DNA of 64,000 nucleotides, taken from positions 5,518,001-5,582,000 of the forward strand of contig CAWAIS010000001.1 in the NCBI GenBank assembly GCA_963782255.1. The letters are read 5' to 3'. Below are positions 41,704 to 49,864 of this stretch, one piece after another. A program made the translations under genes and the position numbers. Under the pieces are notes generated by a model. That model searched no databases. It was not told the origin of the DNA and saw only the letters and a list, made by a program, of their open reading frames with translations. The number at the start of each line of letters is the position of its first letter. Within the stretch, counting starts at the first letter, position 1. This DNA comes from Roseiarcus sp963782255. Its GTDB lineage: Bacteria > Pseudomonadota > Alphaproteobacteria > Rhizobiales > Beijerinckiaceae.

Positions 41704-42704
41704 TGGCCTCGGATATCGCCTCCACGGAGCCGCCGTTCGTTCTCGCGGTCCCCTCCAAGGGCCGGTTGCAGGAAGCGGCGGCGGCGTTTTTCGCCCGCGC
41801 CGGCCTCGAATGGATGCAGGGGCGCGGCGCGCGCGACTATCGCGGCGCACTCGCCGGTTTGCCGGGCGTCGAGGTCGCCTTTCTGTCGGCCTCCGAAATC
41901 GTTGGCCAGCTCGCCGCCGGCGCGGCGCATTTCGGCGTCACCGGCGAGGACCTGGTGCGCGAAAAGCTCCCGGACGCGGACGCAAAGCTCGCGCTGCTCG
42001 CGCCGCTCGGCTTCGGCGGCGCCAACGTGGTCGTCGCCGCGCCGCAGGCCTGGATTGACGTGCGCTCGATGTCCGATCTCGAGGATGTCGCCTCGGCCTA
42101 TCGCGCGAAACGCGGCGAAAGAATGCGGGTCGCGACCAAATACGTGAACCTCACGCGCCGCTTCTTCGCCGAGCACGGCGTCGCCGATTACCGCATTGTC
42201 GAGAGCTTGGGCGCAACCGAGGGAGCGCCGGCCGCGGGCGCGGCCGAGCTCATCGTCGACATCACCACGACCGGCGCGACCTTGGCGGCGAACGCGCTGA
42301 AGACCCTGGAGGACGGCGTCATCCTCAAGTCCCAGGCGACGCTGGTCGCCTCGCTCGCCGCGCCCTGGGGGCTGGCCGCGCGCAAAAACGCCCGCGCCAT
42401 CCTCGACCGCATCGCCGCCAGCGAGGAAGCGCGCCGTTCGCGCGAAGTCCGCGCAAAGCTCAGCGACTCGTCGCCGGCTCTTATCGGAGAGGCGCGCGCG
42501 CGATTCGAGGCCGTTTCCGCCGCCGGCGAGGACGCGCAGGGTTTCATCGCCTTGCACTGCGCCAAGGACAAAGCCGCCGACCTCGCCGGCTGGCTCCTCG
42601 CGCAAGGCGCCGAACGCGTCAGCGTCGCCGCGCTCGAACAGATTTTCGACGCGCGCAACCCCCTCTACGAGGCGCTCGAGAAGCGGATCGGGGCGAGCGG
42701 CTGA
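41703..42704 (+). CDS. hisG: ATP phosphoribosyltransferase
   Basis: 333 residues from ATG 41703. The catalytic part shows VPSKGRLQEAAAAFFARAG, AHFGVTGEDLVREKLPDADA, then RVATKYVNLTRRFFAEHGVA and the PRPP loop GAAELIVDITTTGATLAANA. It joins ATP and PRPP to start histidine synthesis. The length is well above the ~210-230 of classic short HisG that needs HisZ, and the last ~80 residues (GFIALHCAKDKAADLAGWLL, then GAERVSVAALEQIF) look like a small regulatory domain. Yet hisZ is directly upstream. The two are surely co-expressed. Confidence 0.94.
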   Translation: MASDIASTEPPFVLAVPSKGRLQEAAAAFFARAGLEWMQGRGARDYRGALAGLPGVEVAFLSASEIVGQLAAGAAHFGVTGEDLVREKLPDADAKLALLAPLGFGGANVVVAAPQAWIDVRSMSDLEDVASAYRAKRGERMRVATKYVNLTRRFFAEHGVADYRIVESLGATEGAPAAGAAELIVDITTTGATLAANALKTLEDGVILKSQATLVASLAAPWGLAARKNARAILDRIAASEEARRSREVRAKLSDSSPALIGEARARFEAVSAAGEDAQGFIALHCAKDKAADLAGWLLAQGAERVSVAALEQIFDARNPLYEALEKRIGASG

Positions 42705-42726
42705 GGCGCGTCGTTGTTGACGCGGT

Positions 42727-42767
42727 CGATAACCCGTCAATAGACGGGCGTCCTTGCGGGATGCGCC
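42727..42767 (-). repeat. Double-hairpin repeat, copy C (partial, inverted)
   Basis: Read on the minus strand this contains GGACGCCCGTCTATTGACGG, matching the right part of the repeats at 9796 and 48716, including the CCCGTC/GACGGG hairpin. The left arm is degenerate. It lies between the hisG and gor stops. Confidence 0.6.
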
Positions 42768-42825
42768 GACCGCCGCGTCCGCCGCGCTCAGCGAGCGCGG
42801 CTACAGAGCGATGACCGCCACGCCT

Positions 42826-44211
42826 TCACGCCATCCACTCGCCGCCGTCGAAGCGGCGCAAGGGCGTGCGCATGGTGACGAGTTCCTCCGCCGCGGTAGG
42901 GTGGACCGCGACGGTGGCGTCGAAATCGGCCTTGGTCGCGCCCATCGTCAGCGCCACCGCCATAAGCTGGATCATCTCGCCAGCGTCGTGAGCCAGGATA
43001 TGCGCGCCGAGGATCTTTTGTGTCGCCCCGTCGACGACGAGCTTCATTATCGTGCGCTCCGAACTGCCCGACAGCGTCGCTTTCATCGGCCGGAAGTCGG
43101 CCTTGTAGATGTCGACGTTAGGGAAGCGTTCGAGCGCCGCGGCTTCCGTGAGCCCGACCGCCGCGAGCTCCGGCGTGCCGAACACGACATGCGCGATCGT
43201 GTCGTAGCGGATCGGCTTCGCGCCCGGCCCGAACAGCCGGTCGGCCAGCATGTGGCCTTCGCGGATCGCGACCGGCGTGAGGTTGACGCGGTGGGTCACG
43301 TCGCCGATCGCATGGATCGACGGCACGGCGCTGGTCATGTCGTCGTCGACCTTGACGGCGCCGTGGACGCTGAGCTCGATCCCGGCGGCCTCGAGACCGA
43401 GCCCGCGCGTGTTCGGCAGACGGCCCGTCGCCACGAGCACCTGATCGACGTCGAGCGTCGTTGCGTCGGTCAGCGTGACGCGGAGCGCGCCGTCGGGCCG
43501 CTTCTCGATGCGGACCGGCAGGCAGCCGAAACGATGCTTAACGCCCGCGCGGGCCATTGCGTCACGCACGCCCGCGCGCATGTCGTCGTCGAAGCCGCGC
43601 AGCACGTTGGGCGCGCGCATGACCTGCGTGACCTCTGACCCAAGCCGCTGGAAGAGCGAGGAGAATTCGACCGCGATGTAGCCGCCGCCGACGACGATGA
43701 GACGGCGCGGAAAGACCGGCAGGTCGAACGCCTCGTTCGAGGTGATTGCGAGTTCGAGCCCCTCGACTCCAGGAAGCAGCACCGCGCGCGACCCGACCGC
43801 GACCAGGATGTGGCGCGCGGAAAGCTCCAGTCCGCTCGCGAGCCGCACACGCTGAGGACCGACGATCGTCGCCCGCTCCTCGATCAGCTTCGCGCCCGAA
43901 GCTTCGAGGTTGGCGCGATAGGCGGCCGAGAGGCGGGTGATCTCCTTTTCCTTCGCGGCGACCAGGCTCGGCCAGTCGAACGACGTCGGCCCGACCGTCC
44001 ATCCGAAACCGGCGGCGTCGGCGAAATCATCGGCGAAGCGGCTCGCATAAACGTAAAGCTTCTTCGGCACGCAGCCGCGAATGACACAGGTGCCGCCGAT
44101 GCGGCTCTCCTCGGCGACGATCGTCTTCGCCCCATGCAGGGCGGCGATGCGGGCCGCGCGCACGCCGCCCGATCCCGCGCCGATGACGAAGAGGTCGACG
44201 TCGAAGGCCAT
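42826..44211 (-). CDS. gor: Glutathione-disulfide reductase
   Basis: 461 residues from ATG 44211. The FAD fold is VDLFVIGAGSGGVRAARIAA. The redox disulfide is GGTCVIRGCVPKKLYVYAS, and the R-G-C-V-P-K-K-L form is that of glutathione reductases rather than lipoamide dehydrogenases. The NAD(P) fold is RRLIVVGGGYIAVEFSSLFQ. The C-terminal dimer domain has the catalytic His in VAVHPTAAEELVTMRTP. It reduces GSSG with NADPH. The DUF2059 gene lies 14 bases upstream on the same strand. Confidence 0.95.
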   Translation of the reverse strand: MAFDVDLFVIGAGSGGVRAARIAALHGAKTIVAEESRIGGTCVIRGCVPKKLYVYASRFADDFADAAGFGWTVGPTSFDWPSLVAAKEKEITRLSAAYRANLEASGAKLIEERATIVGPQRVRLASGLELSARHILVAVGSRAVLLPGVEGLELAITSNEAFDLPVFPRRLIVVGGGYIAVEFSSLFQRLGSEVTQVMRAPNVLRGFDDDMRAGVRDAMARAGVKHRFGCLPVRIEKRPDGALRVTLTDATTLDVDQVLVATGRLPNTRGLGLEAAGIELSVHGAVKVDDDMTSAVPSIHAIGDVTHRVNLTPVAIREGHMLADRLFGPGAKPIRYDTIAHVVFGTPELAAVGLTEAAALERFPNVDIYKADFRPMKATLSGSSERTIMKLVVDGATQKILGAHILAHDAGEMIQLMAVALTMGATKADFDATVAVHPTAAEELVTMRTPLRRFDGGEWMA

Positions 44212-44225
44212 GTGCGCCCGGGCCT

Positions 44226-44789
44226 CTAGAAATCGACGCCCTTCTTCTTCATCTCGGCGCGGGCGCGCGCAAGGATGTCGGTCGAAAGCTGCTGGCGCCA
44301 CGGATCGGCGAGGGCGCTGAACTTCTGAAAGAAAACAGGCTCGACGGCGAGATACTTCTTGCCCGCGGCGCTACTGAAGAAGGCGGCCACGTCCACGATC
44401 TCCTTTTCCGACATCTGCGAGGCGAGCAGCACCGAAGCCTTAATGAACATCTGCCTCGCGCTGTTGTCGAACTCAGGCTGGATCGAGCGCAGCGTTTCGC
44501 GCAGGCTGTCCCTGATCTCGGGGCGCGTGGTGGTCACATTGCGTTCGAGCTCCGTCATCATCCCCGGAACGATCAGCGCCAGCGTCTGCTTGACGCCCAT
44601 GTCGCCGAGGATCGAGTCGGCGGCGGCGAGCGCCGCGGGGGACGGAGCGGCGGCTGGGGCGGGAGCGGCCGGCGACGCCGCGGGAGCCGCTTGCGCCGCG
44701 GGCTTGGTCGCCTCCGCGGCCCATGCGCTCGAACCGGCGAAGAGGGCCGCGCTGAGAAGAAGGCCATTGGCGGCCCGCAAGGCGAACAT
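44226..44789 (-). CDS. DUF2059 secreted protein
   Basis: 187 residues from ATG 44789. Signal peptide FALRAANGLLLSAALFAGSS with cleavage near AWA-AEA. An Ala/Pro-rich linker (~25-50) precedes the DUF2059 helical domain, with RQMFIKASVLLASQMSEKEI then VDVAAFFSSAAGKKYLAVEP. The A-x-F-x-S-x-x-G-K-K-Y motif identifies the family, whose role in the periplasm is unknown. It probably shares a transcript with gor. I recall this pairing, often behind rpiA, in other Rhizobiales; no rpiA is seen here. Confidence 0.88.
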   Translation of the reverse strand: MFALRAANGLLLSAALFAGSSAWAAEATKPAAQAAPAASPAAPAPAAAPSPAALAAADSILGDMGVKQTLALIVPGMMTELERNVTTTRPEIRDSLRETLRSIQPEFDNSARQMFIKASVLLASQMSEKEIVDVAAFFSSAAGKKYLAVEPVFFQKFSALADPWRQQLSTDILARARAEMKKKGVDF

Positions 44790-45058
44790 GGTGACGACTC
44801 CCTTTACAATTGATTCTGGCTTGAAGTGAGGTTCGTGGGGACGTGCCAAGCGGCGCATCGGCTCCAAAGTCCTCCGCGCCGTCATGGCCTCGATGATGGG
44901 CCTCGCCCGTTCGGCCTCGAGGAGCCGCGAATGCATGATGCGGCGCGGGACAAGCCCATGCGGTTTTCGGATCACACTCCGCCCGGCCGAGCCGAACGTG
45001 ACGTGCCTTTAGCGTCAGACGGGATCGAAGGCAAATGGCGCGCCGGCGCCTGAAAGCC

Positions 45059-46345
45059 TCAGCGCCGCGCCGCCTCGACCACGTCCTCGTAGGTGCGAAG
45101 CCCGGTCGTCGGCGCGTTGACGAGCACCGCCATGTTGCCGGGCTTGTGCTGGTTCTTCCACATCTTCGTGTGCGCGACCGGGATCTGCGTCCACGGGAAC
45201 ACTTCGGACATGCAAGGGTCGATCCGCCGGTCGATCACGAATTTGTTGGCGGCCGACGCCTGTTTCAGATTGGCGAAATGCGACCCCTGGATGCGTTTCT
45301 GGCGCATCCAGACGAAGCGCGCGTCGAAGGTGATGTTGAACCCCGTCGTGCCGGCGCAGAAGACGACCATGCCGCCGCGCTTCACGACGAACGAGGACAC
45401 AGGGAAAGTCTGCTCGCCGGGATGCTCGAAGACGGTGTCGACGTCCTTCTTGCCGGTGATGTCCCAGATCGCCTTGCCGAACTTCCGCGCGCCCGACATG
45501 AAGGCGTTGTATTCGGACGAGTTGACCTTGGGCAACTGTCCCCAGCAGTCGAAATCCTTGCGGTTGATGACGCCCTTGGCGCCGAGCGACATCACGAATT
45601 CGCGCTTGCTCTCGTCCGAGATGACGCCGATCGCGTTGGCGCCGGCCGCCGCGCAAAGCTGCACTCCGAAAACTCCGAGGCCTCCCGAGGCGCCCCAGAC
45701 GAGAACGTTGTCGCCGGGCTTCAGCCGGTGCGGCTCGTGGCCGAACAGCATGCGGTAGGCGGTCGCGAGCGTCAGCGTGTAGGAGGCGCTCTCTTCCCAC
45801 GTCAGGTGGCGCGGGCGCGCCATCAATTGCCGGTCCTGCACGCGGCAGAACTGCGCGAACGAACCGTCCGGCGTCTCATATCCCCAGATGCGCTGCGAGG
45901 CCGAGAACATCGGATCGCCGCCGTTGCATTCCTCGTCGTCGCCGTCGTCCTGATTGCAGTGCACGACGACTTCGTCGCCGACCTTCCAGCGGCGCACTTT
46001 CGAGCCGACCGCCCAGACGACGCCCGCCGCGTCGGAGCCCGCGATGTGGTAGGGATTCTTGTGCACGTCGAGCACGGAGACCGGCTCGCCAAGCGCCGCC
46101 CACACGCCGTTGTAATTGACGCCCGCCGCCATCACGAGCACGAGCACGTCGTGGCTGTCGAGCGTCCAGGTCGGCACGACCTCGACCTGCATCGACTTCT
46201 CGGGCGGCCCGTGCCGCTCCTTGCGCACGACCCAGGCGTACATCGACTTCGGAACGTGGCCCACCGGCGGGATTTCGCCGATTTCGTAGAGATCCTTGAT
46301 CGGCGCTTCGGCGGCGGGCTCTTTGCCCGCGAGATGCGTGTTCAT
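45059..46345 (-). CDS. ccr: Crotonyl-CoA carboxylase/reductase
   Basis: 428 residues from ATG 46345, which follows GAGGAAG; the frame extends to a TTG at 46357. It is a zinc-free medium-chain dehydrogenase: VLVLVMAAGVNYNGVWAALG, then the Ccr-typical VHCNQDDGDDEECNGGDPMF, and the NADPH fold NVLVWGASGGLGVFGVQLCA. AGTTGFNITFDARFVWMRQK and RIQGSHFANLKQASAANKFV follow. It carboxylates and reduces crotonyl-CoA to ethylmalonyl-CoA, the defining step of the ethylmalonyl-CoA pathway. It is divergent from ecm, the gene for a later step. Confidence 0.96.
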   Translation of the reverse strand: MNTHLAGKEPAAEAPIKDLYEIGEIPPVGHVPKSMYAWVVRKERHGPPEKSMQVEVVPTWTLDSHDVLVLVMAAGVNYNGVWAALGEPVSVLDVHKNPYHIAGSDAAGVVWAVGSKVRRWKVGDEVVVHCNQDDGDDEECNGGDPMFSASQRIWGYETPDGSFAQFCRVQDRQLMARPRHLTWEESASYTLTLATAYRMLFGHEPHRLKPGDNVLVWGASGGLGVFGVQLCAAAGANAIGVISDESKREFVMSLGAKGVINRKDFDCWGQLPKVNSSEYNAFMSGARKFGKAIWDITGKKDVDTVFEHPGEQTFPVSSFVVKRGGMVVFCAGTTGFNITFDARFVWMRQKRIQGSHFANLKQASAANKFVIDRRIDPCMSEVFPWTQIPVAHTKMWKNQHKPGNMAVLVNAPTTGLRTYEDVVEAARR

Positions 46346-46686
46346 GGGCTTCCTCAACGCGGCGTCTTACCCTCGGGCCGACGGCGCAAGAGCGGCCCGA
46401 TATTGCGACGCACAAACGAGCATTGCGCGTTAATCGCGGAAAATCAATCAAACTTTCGCCCTTCTGCGGGATGGCGAGGATCGCCCCGCCGTCAAGCCCA
46501 AGGCGGTTCAATCCGTTCGACGATTTGCCGATCGCCCGTCGCGGGCTTGCGTCCGGTCTGCGCCCGGTCACTGGGGTATGGCGCGGCGCAGCATTATCTG
46601 CGATTGTGCCCCGCACAAAACTCGTGGGCCGCCGCCAACGCGCGAGCCGAGACGCGGAACGCAACGAGGGTCGAGACGGAGACACG
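46346..46686. promoter_or_regulatory. Divergent control region between ccr and ecm
   Basis: 341 bases between the two ATG codons hold no convincing gene. A frame runs open upstream of ecm from 46423 but is rich in Arg/Pro and has no ribosome site. AT-richer sequence lies at 46425-46460 (around TTAATCGCGGAAAATCAATC), where promoters are most likely. No clear palindrome was found. Confidence 0.5.
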
Positions 46687-48720
46687 ATGGCGGAAGCGAG
46701 CGGGCAGGCGGCGCGCCGGGACAAACCCTGGATCTTCCGCACTTACGCAGGCCATTCGACGGCGCGCGAGTCCAACAAGCTTTATCGCCAGAACCTCGCG
46801 AAAGGGCAGACCGGCCTCTCGATCGCCTTCGACCTGCCGACCCAGACCGGCCTGGACAGCGACCACCCGCTCGCGCGCGGCGAAGTCGGCAAGGTGGGCG
46901 TCGCCGTCTCGCATATCGGCGACATGCAGGCCTTGTTCGAGGGCATTCCGCTCGCCTCGATGAATACGTCCATGACCATCAACGCCACCGCGCCGTGGCT
47001 CATGGCGCTTTACATCGCCGTCGCCGACGAGCAGGGCGCGCCGCGCAACGAACTGCAGGGCACGACGCAGAACGACATCATCAAGGAATATCTCGCGCGC
47101 GGAACTTATGTGTTCCCGCCGGACGCTTCGTTGCGCCTCACCAAGGATCTCATCCTCTTCTGCACGCGGGAAACGCCGAAGTGGAACCCGATGAACGTCT
47201 GCTCGTACCACTTGCAGGAGGCGGGCGCGACGCCGGTGCAGGAATTGTCGTACGCGCTCGCGACCGCCATCGCTGTGCTTGAGCGCGTGCGCCAGTCGGG
47301 CGAGGCGGATGCGGCGGAGTTCAGCGAGGTCGTCGGACGGATCTCGTTCTTCGTCAACGCGGGCATGCGTTTCGTCACCGAGCTCGCCAAGATGCGCGCC
47401 TTCGTCGACCTCTGGGACGAGATCACGCGCGACCGCTTCGGCGTGACCGACCCGGCGAAGCGCCGCTTCCGCTACGGCGTGCAGGTCAATTCGCTGGGGC
47501 TCACCGAGCAGCAGCCGGAAAACAACGCCTATCGCATCCTGATCGAGATGCTGTCGGTCGTGCTGTCGCGCGACGCGCGCGCCCGCGCCGTGCAGTTGCC
47601 GGCGTGGAACGAGGCGCTCGGCCTGCCGCGCCCGTTCGACCAGCAATGGTCGCTGAGGCTGCAGCAGATCATGGCCTATGAGACCGACCTTCTCGAGTTC
47701 GGCGACATTTTCGAAGGGTCGAGGGAGATCGCGGCGCTCGTCGAGGCGCTGAAGCGCGAGGCGCTCTCGGAGATCGCCGCGATCGACGCGATGGGCGGCG
47801 CGATCAAGGCGATCGAAACCGGGGCGCTCAAGGCGAAGCTGGTCGAATCCAATACGCGCCGCATCGAGGCGATCGAGCGCGGCGAGCAGATCGTCGTCGG
47901 CGTCAACGCGTTCACCAATTCCGAGCCTTCGCCCTTGATGGCGGGTGAGAACGCCATCATGGTTCCCTCCGCCGAAGCCGAGGCGGAGCAGATCGGGAAG
48001 CTCAAGGCGTGGCGCGCGCGACGCGACGACATGCGCGTGCGAGAGGCGCTGAAAGCCCTGCGCATGGCCGCAGCCGGCGGCGCCAACATCATGCCCGCCT
48101 CGATCGAGGCGGCGAAGGCCGGCGTCACGACCGGCGAGTGGGGCGACGCGTTGAGAGCCGAATTCGGCGAGTTCCGCGCGCCGACCGGCGTCTCGCCGAG
48201 GGCGCGGCAGGAGGCGGCCGGCCTCGACGCGTTGCGTGGCGAGGTCGAGCGCGTGTCGCTGAAGCTCGGGAAGCGGCTCCGCTTCGTCATCGGCAAGCCG
48301 GGACTCGACGGCCACTCGAACGGGGCCGAGCAGATCGCCGCGCGCGCGACCGATGCGGGCATGGACGTCGTCTACGACGGCATCCGCTTCACCCCTGCCG
48401 AGATCGTCGAGCGGGCCAGGTCGGGGGCGCATTGCATCGGCCTGTCGATCCTGTCCGGCTCGCATGTCGCCCTGACCGAAGAGGTGCTCGCGAACTTGCG
48501 CGCGGCGGGCCTCGAGCGCGTGCCGCTCGTGGTCGGCGGGATCATCCCGCCTGCGGACGCGGACCGGCTGCGCGCGGCGGGCGTGGCGGCCGTCTACACG
48601 CCGAAGGACTTCGAGATCAACGCCATGCTCGGCGCGATCGTCGCGGAGGTCGAGGCGCGGTTCGACCGAGAGAAGCGCACTGTAGGGCCGGGTCGCCGAC
48701 CCGGGCGGCGCGGTCCATAG
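46687..48720 (+). CDS. ecm: Ethylmalonyl-CoA mutase (B12-dependent)
   Basis: 677 residues from ATG 46687, with CGGAGAC upstream. The barrel domain starts KPWIFRTYAGHSTARESNKL and has GLSIAFDLPTQTGLDSDHPL, ELQGTTQNDIIKEYLARGTY and FSEVVGRISFFVNAGMRF. The B12-binding domain from ~535 has FVIGKPGLDGHSNGAEQIAA, with D-x-H-x-x-G as the cobalt-ligating His motif, and LSILSGSHVALTEEVLANLR. It is the MeaA-type mutase making methylsuccinyl-CoA from ethylmalonyl-CoA. The last residues (TVGPGRRPGRRGP) and the stop are encoded by inserted repeat DNA. Confidence 0.95.
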   Translation: MAEASGQAARRDKPWIFRTYAGHSTARESNKLYRQNLAKGQTGLSIAFDLPTQTGLDSDHPLARGEVGKVGVAVSHIGDMQALFEGIPLASMNTSMTINATAPWLMALYIAVADEQGAPRNELQGTTQNDIIKEYLARGTYVFPPDASLRLTKDLILFCTRETPKWNPMNVCSYHLQEAGATPVQELSYALATAIAVLERVRQSGEADAAEFSEVVGRISFFVNAGMRFVTELAKMRAFVDLWDEITRDRFGVTDPAKRRFRYGVQVNSLGLTEQQPENNAYRILIEMLSVVLSRDARARAVQLPAWNEALGLPRPFDQQWSLRLQQIMAYETDLLEFGDIFEGSREIAALVEALKREALSEIAAIDAMGGAIKAIETGALKAKLVESNTRRIEAIERGEQIVVGVNAFTNSEPSPLMAGENAIMVPSAEAEAEQIGKLKAWRARRDDMRVREALKALRMAAAGGANIMPASIEAAKAGVTTGEWGDALRAEFGEFRAPTGVSPRARQEAAGLDALRGEVERVSLKLGKRLRFVIGKPGLDGHSNGAEQIAARATDAGMDVVYDGIRFTPAEIVERARSGAHCIGLSILSGSHVALTEEVLANLRAAGLERVPLVVGGIIPPADADRLRAAGVAAVYTPKDFEINAMLGAIVAEVEARFDREKRTVGPGRRPGRRGP

Positions 48721-48759
48721 GGCGTTCGCCAGGACGCCCGTCTTTTAGACGGGCTTTGG
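48716..48759 (+). repeat. Double-hairpin repeat, copy B, supplying the ecm stop codon
   Basis: The element starts CATAGGGCGTTCGCCAGGAC, where TAG (48718-48720) is the ecm stop. The hairpin CCCGTCT-ttt-AGACGGG follows at 48738-48754. Just before it, inside the ecm end, CCGGGTCG-c-CGACCCGG is another palindrome. It is the same family as 9796-9838. Confidence 0.75.
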
Positions 48760-48789
48760 AGGGCGTCCGCGCCCTTATGGGGCCGTCCG

Positions 48790-49236
48790 TCACGGGCGCG
48801 CCACGAACAGAAGCATGGCCGCCACGACAAGCGTGATCATCGACGCCACATAGGCGATCTGCAATGTGATGTTCTTCCACCAGAGAATGCGCGACAGAAT
48901 GGCGCAGGTCTCCGCCAGCTCGTCGCGATTGGTGGGCGCGGCGAGAAAGTCAAAGTTCTCCGGCTCGATTTTCCGCCGGACCGGAAACCGGTCTCGTCCC
49001 TCGCGGGGAAATCGCGGATAGACCGAGATCAAGAGGTTCATGAAAATGAACAGGAAGGGCGCCAGCACCACGGGCAGGCTCAAATACCAGGGATACGAGT
49101 CGCGGTACTGCACCACGACGTTCAGCATGATGGCGACGAACAGGACCGCGACGACCGCTTTCGCGTCGTTCAAGCGAATCGAATCGCCGTAGCCGGCGAT
49201 GATGTTGCGGAGTTGCCCGTTCCTGTCCGTGGCCAT
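48790..49236 (-). CDS. Small three-helix membrane protein, PycTM-like (paralogue A)
   Basis: 148 residues. An amphipathic start (QLRNIIAGYGDSIRLNDAKA) leads into a membrane helix VVAVLFVAIMLNVVVQ, a second one LSLPVVLAPFLFIFMNLLIS ending VYPRFPREG, then a ~45-residue cytoplasmic segment with a helix (DELAETCAILSRILWWKNIT) and a third membrane helix. The D-x-K-A before helix 1, P-R after helix 2 and a long helix into helix 3 are the layout I know from Pycsar effector (PycTM, DUF5706) proteins. It is paralogous to the next gene, 21 bases away. No nucleotide cyclase is adjacent, so the antiviral role is only a hypothesis. Confidence 0.75.
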   Translation of the reverse strand: MATDRNGQLRNIIAGYGDSIRLNDAKAVVAVLFVAIMLNVVVQYRDSYPWYLSLPVVLAPFLFIFMNLLISVYPRFPREGRDRFPVRRKIEPENFDFLAAPTNRDELAETCAILSRILWWKNITLQIAYVASMITLVVAAMLLFVARP

Positions 49237-49257
49237 GATCGGCTCGGCGCTCCAGCC

Positions 49258-49719
49258 TTAGCCGTACCAGACGTAGAGCAACAGAAAACCCGTCGCCACA
49301 ATGCAGATCATCGACAGGACGAAGCTGATCCGGAGGTAGAGGCTCTTCCACCACAGGAGCTCGGAAAGGACCGCGCAGCGCAGCTTCAGTTGCTCGATCT
49401 CGTCCTCAGTTTCGGTGACGTCTTCGAAGTCTCCGACGGTCGCTGTGCGCGACACGACAAAGTTCTTGGCGCCGCGTTTGGGATAGCGGGGGATGAGCAC
49501 GAGAAAGAGACAGAGGTAGGAGATCAGGAACGGCAGCAGGATGATCGGAATGGGCAGATAGGTGGGGATCCTCGGATAGTTGTAGAGGATCGGGCCCATC
49601 ATGAAGGCGACGAACAGGAGGGCGATGTTCGCCTTGCCATCGCTGGCGCGAATCGCGTCGGTGTAGCTGGCGATGAGGCTGCGGTAGGGCTGCGAAGGAT
49701 CGGCCGCGAGTTTGTTCAT
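49258..49719 (-). CDS. Small three-helix membrane protein, PycTM-like (paralogue B)
   Basis: 153 residues aligned along its whole length with the neighbouring 148-residue protein: RSLIASYTDAIRASDGKANI, then ALLFVAFMMGPIL, PIIILLPFLISYLCLFLVLI with PRYPKRG, and IEQLKLRCAVLSELLWWKSL before the last membrane helix (SFVLSMICIVATGFLLLYVW). Same PycTM-like topology: two N-terminal helices, a cytoplasmic middle, one C-terminal helix. It is the upstream gene of the tandem pair. Similarity is at the level of layout and short motifs; a different small-membrane family cannot be excluded. Confidence 0.75.
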   Translation of the reverse strand: MNKLAADPSQPYRSLIASYTDAIRASDGKANIALLFVAFMMGPILYNYPRIPTYLPIPIILLPFLISYLCLFLVLIPRYPKRGAKNFVVSRTATVGDFEDVTETEDEIEQLKLRCAVLSELLWWKSLYLRISFVLSMICIVATGFLLLYVWYG

Positions 49720-49864
49720 CCGACTGTCGGGCGCTCCACCAGAAGTGCCGCGTGAGGGCGCCCGCGGCCGAAATGGGGCGCCTCCCGCACGTCATCGCAC
49801 ACAACGTTCGCGTGAACCTTGCGGGCCTGTCAAGCCTCAGAAGTTGTTGTCCGGTGAGCTAAAT

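Noticed and set aside
45035..46963. 642-codon open frame on the plus strand across ccr
   Set aside because: Antisense to ccr and running into the promoter region and the start of ecm in another frame. No motif.
46594..48465. 623-codon open frame on the minus strand inside ecm
   Set aside because: Antisense to ethylmalonyl-CoA mutase, with no family features or ribosome site. A shadow of GC-rich coding sequence.
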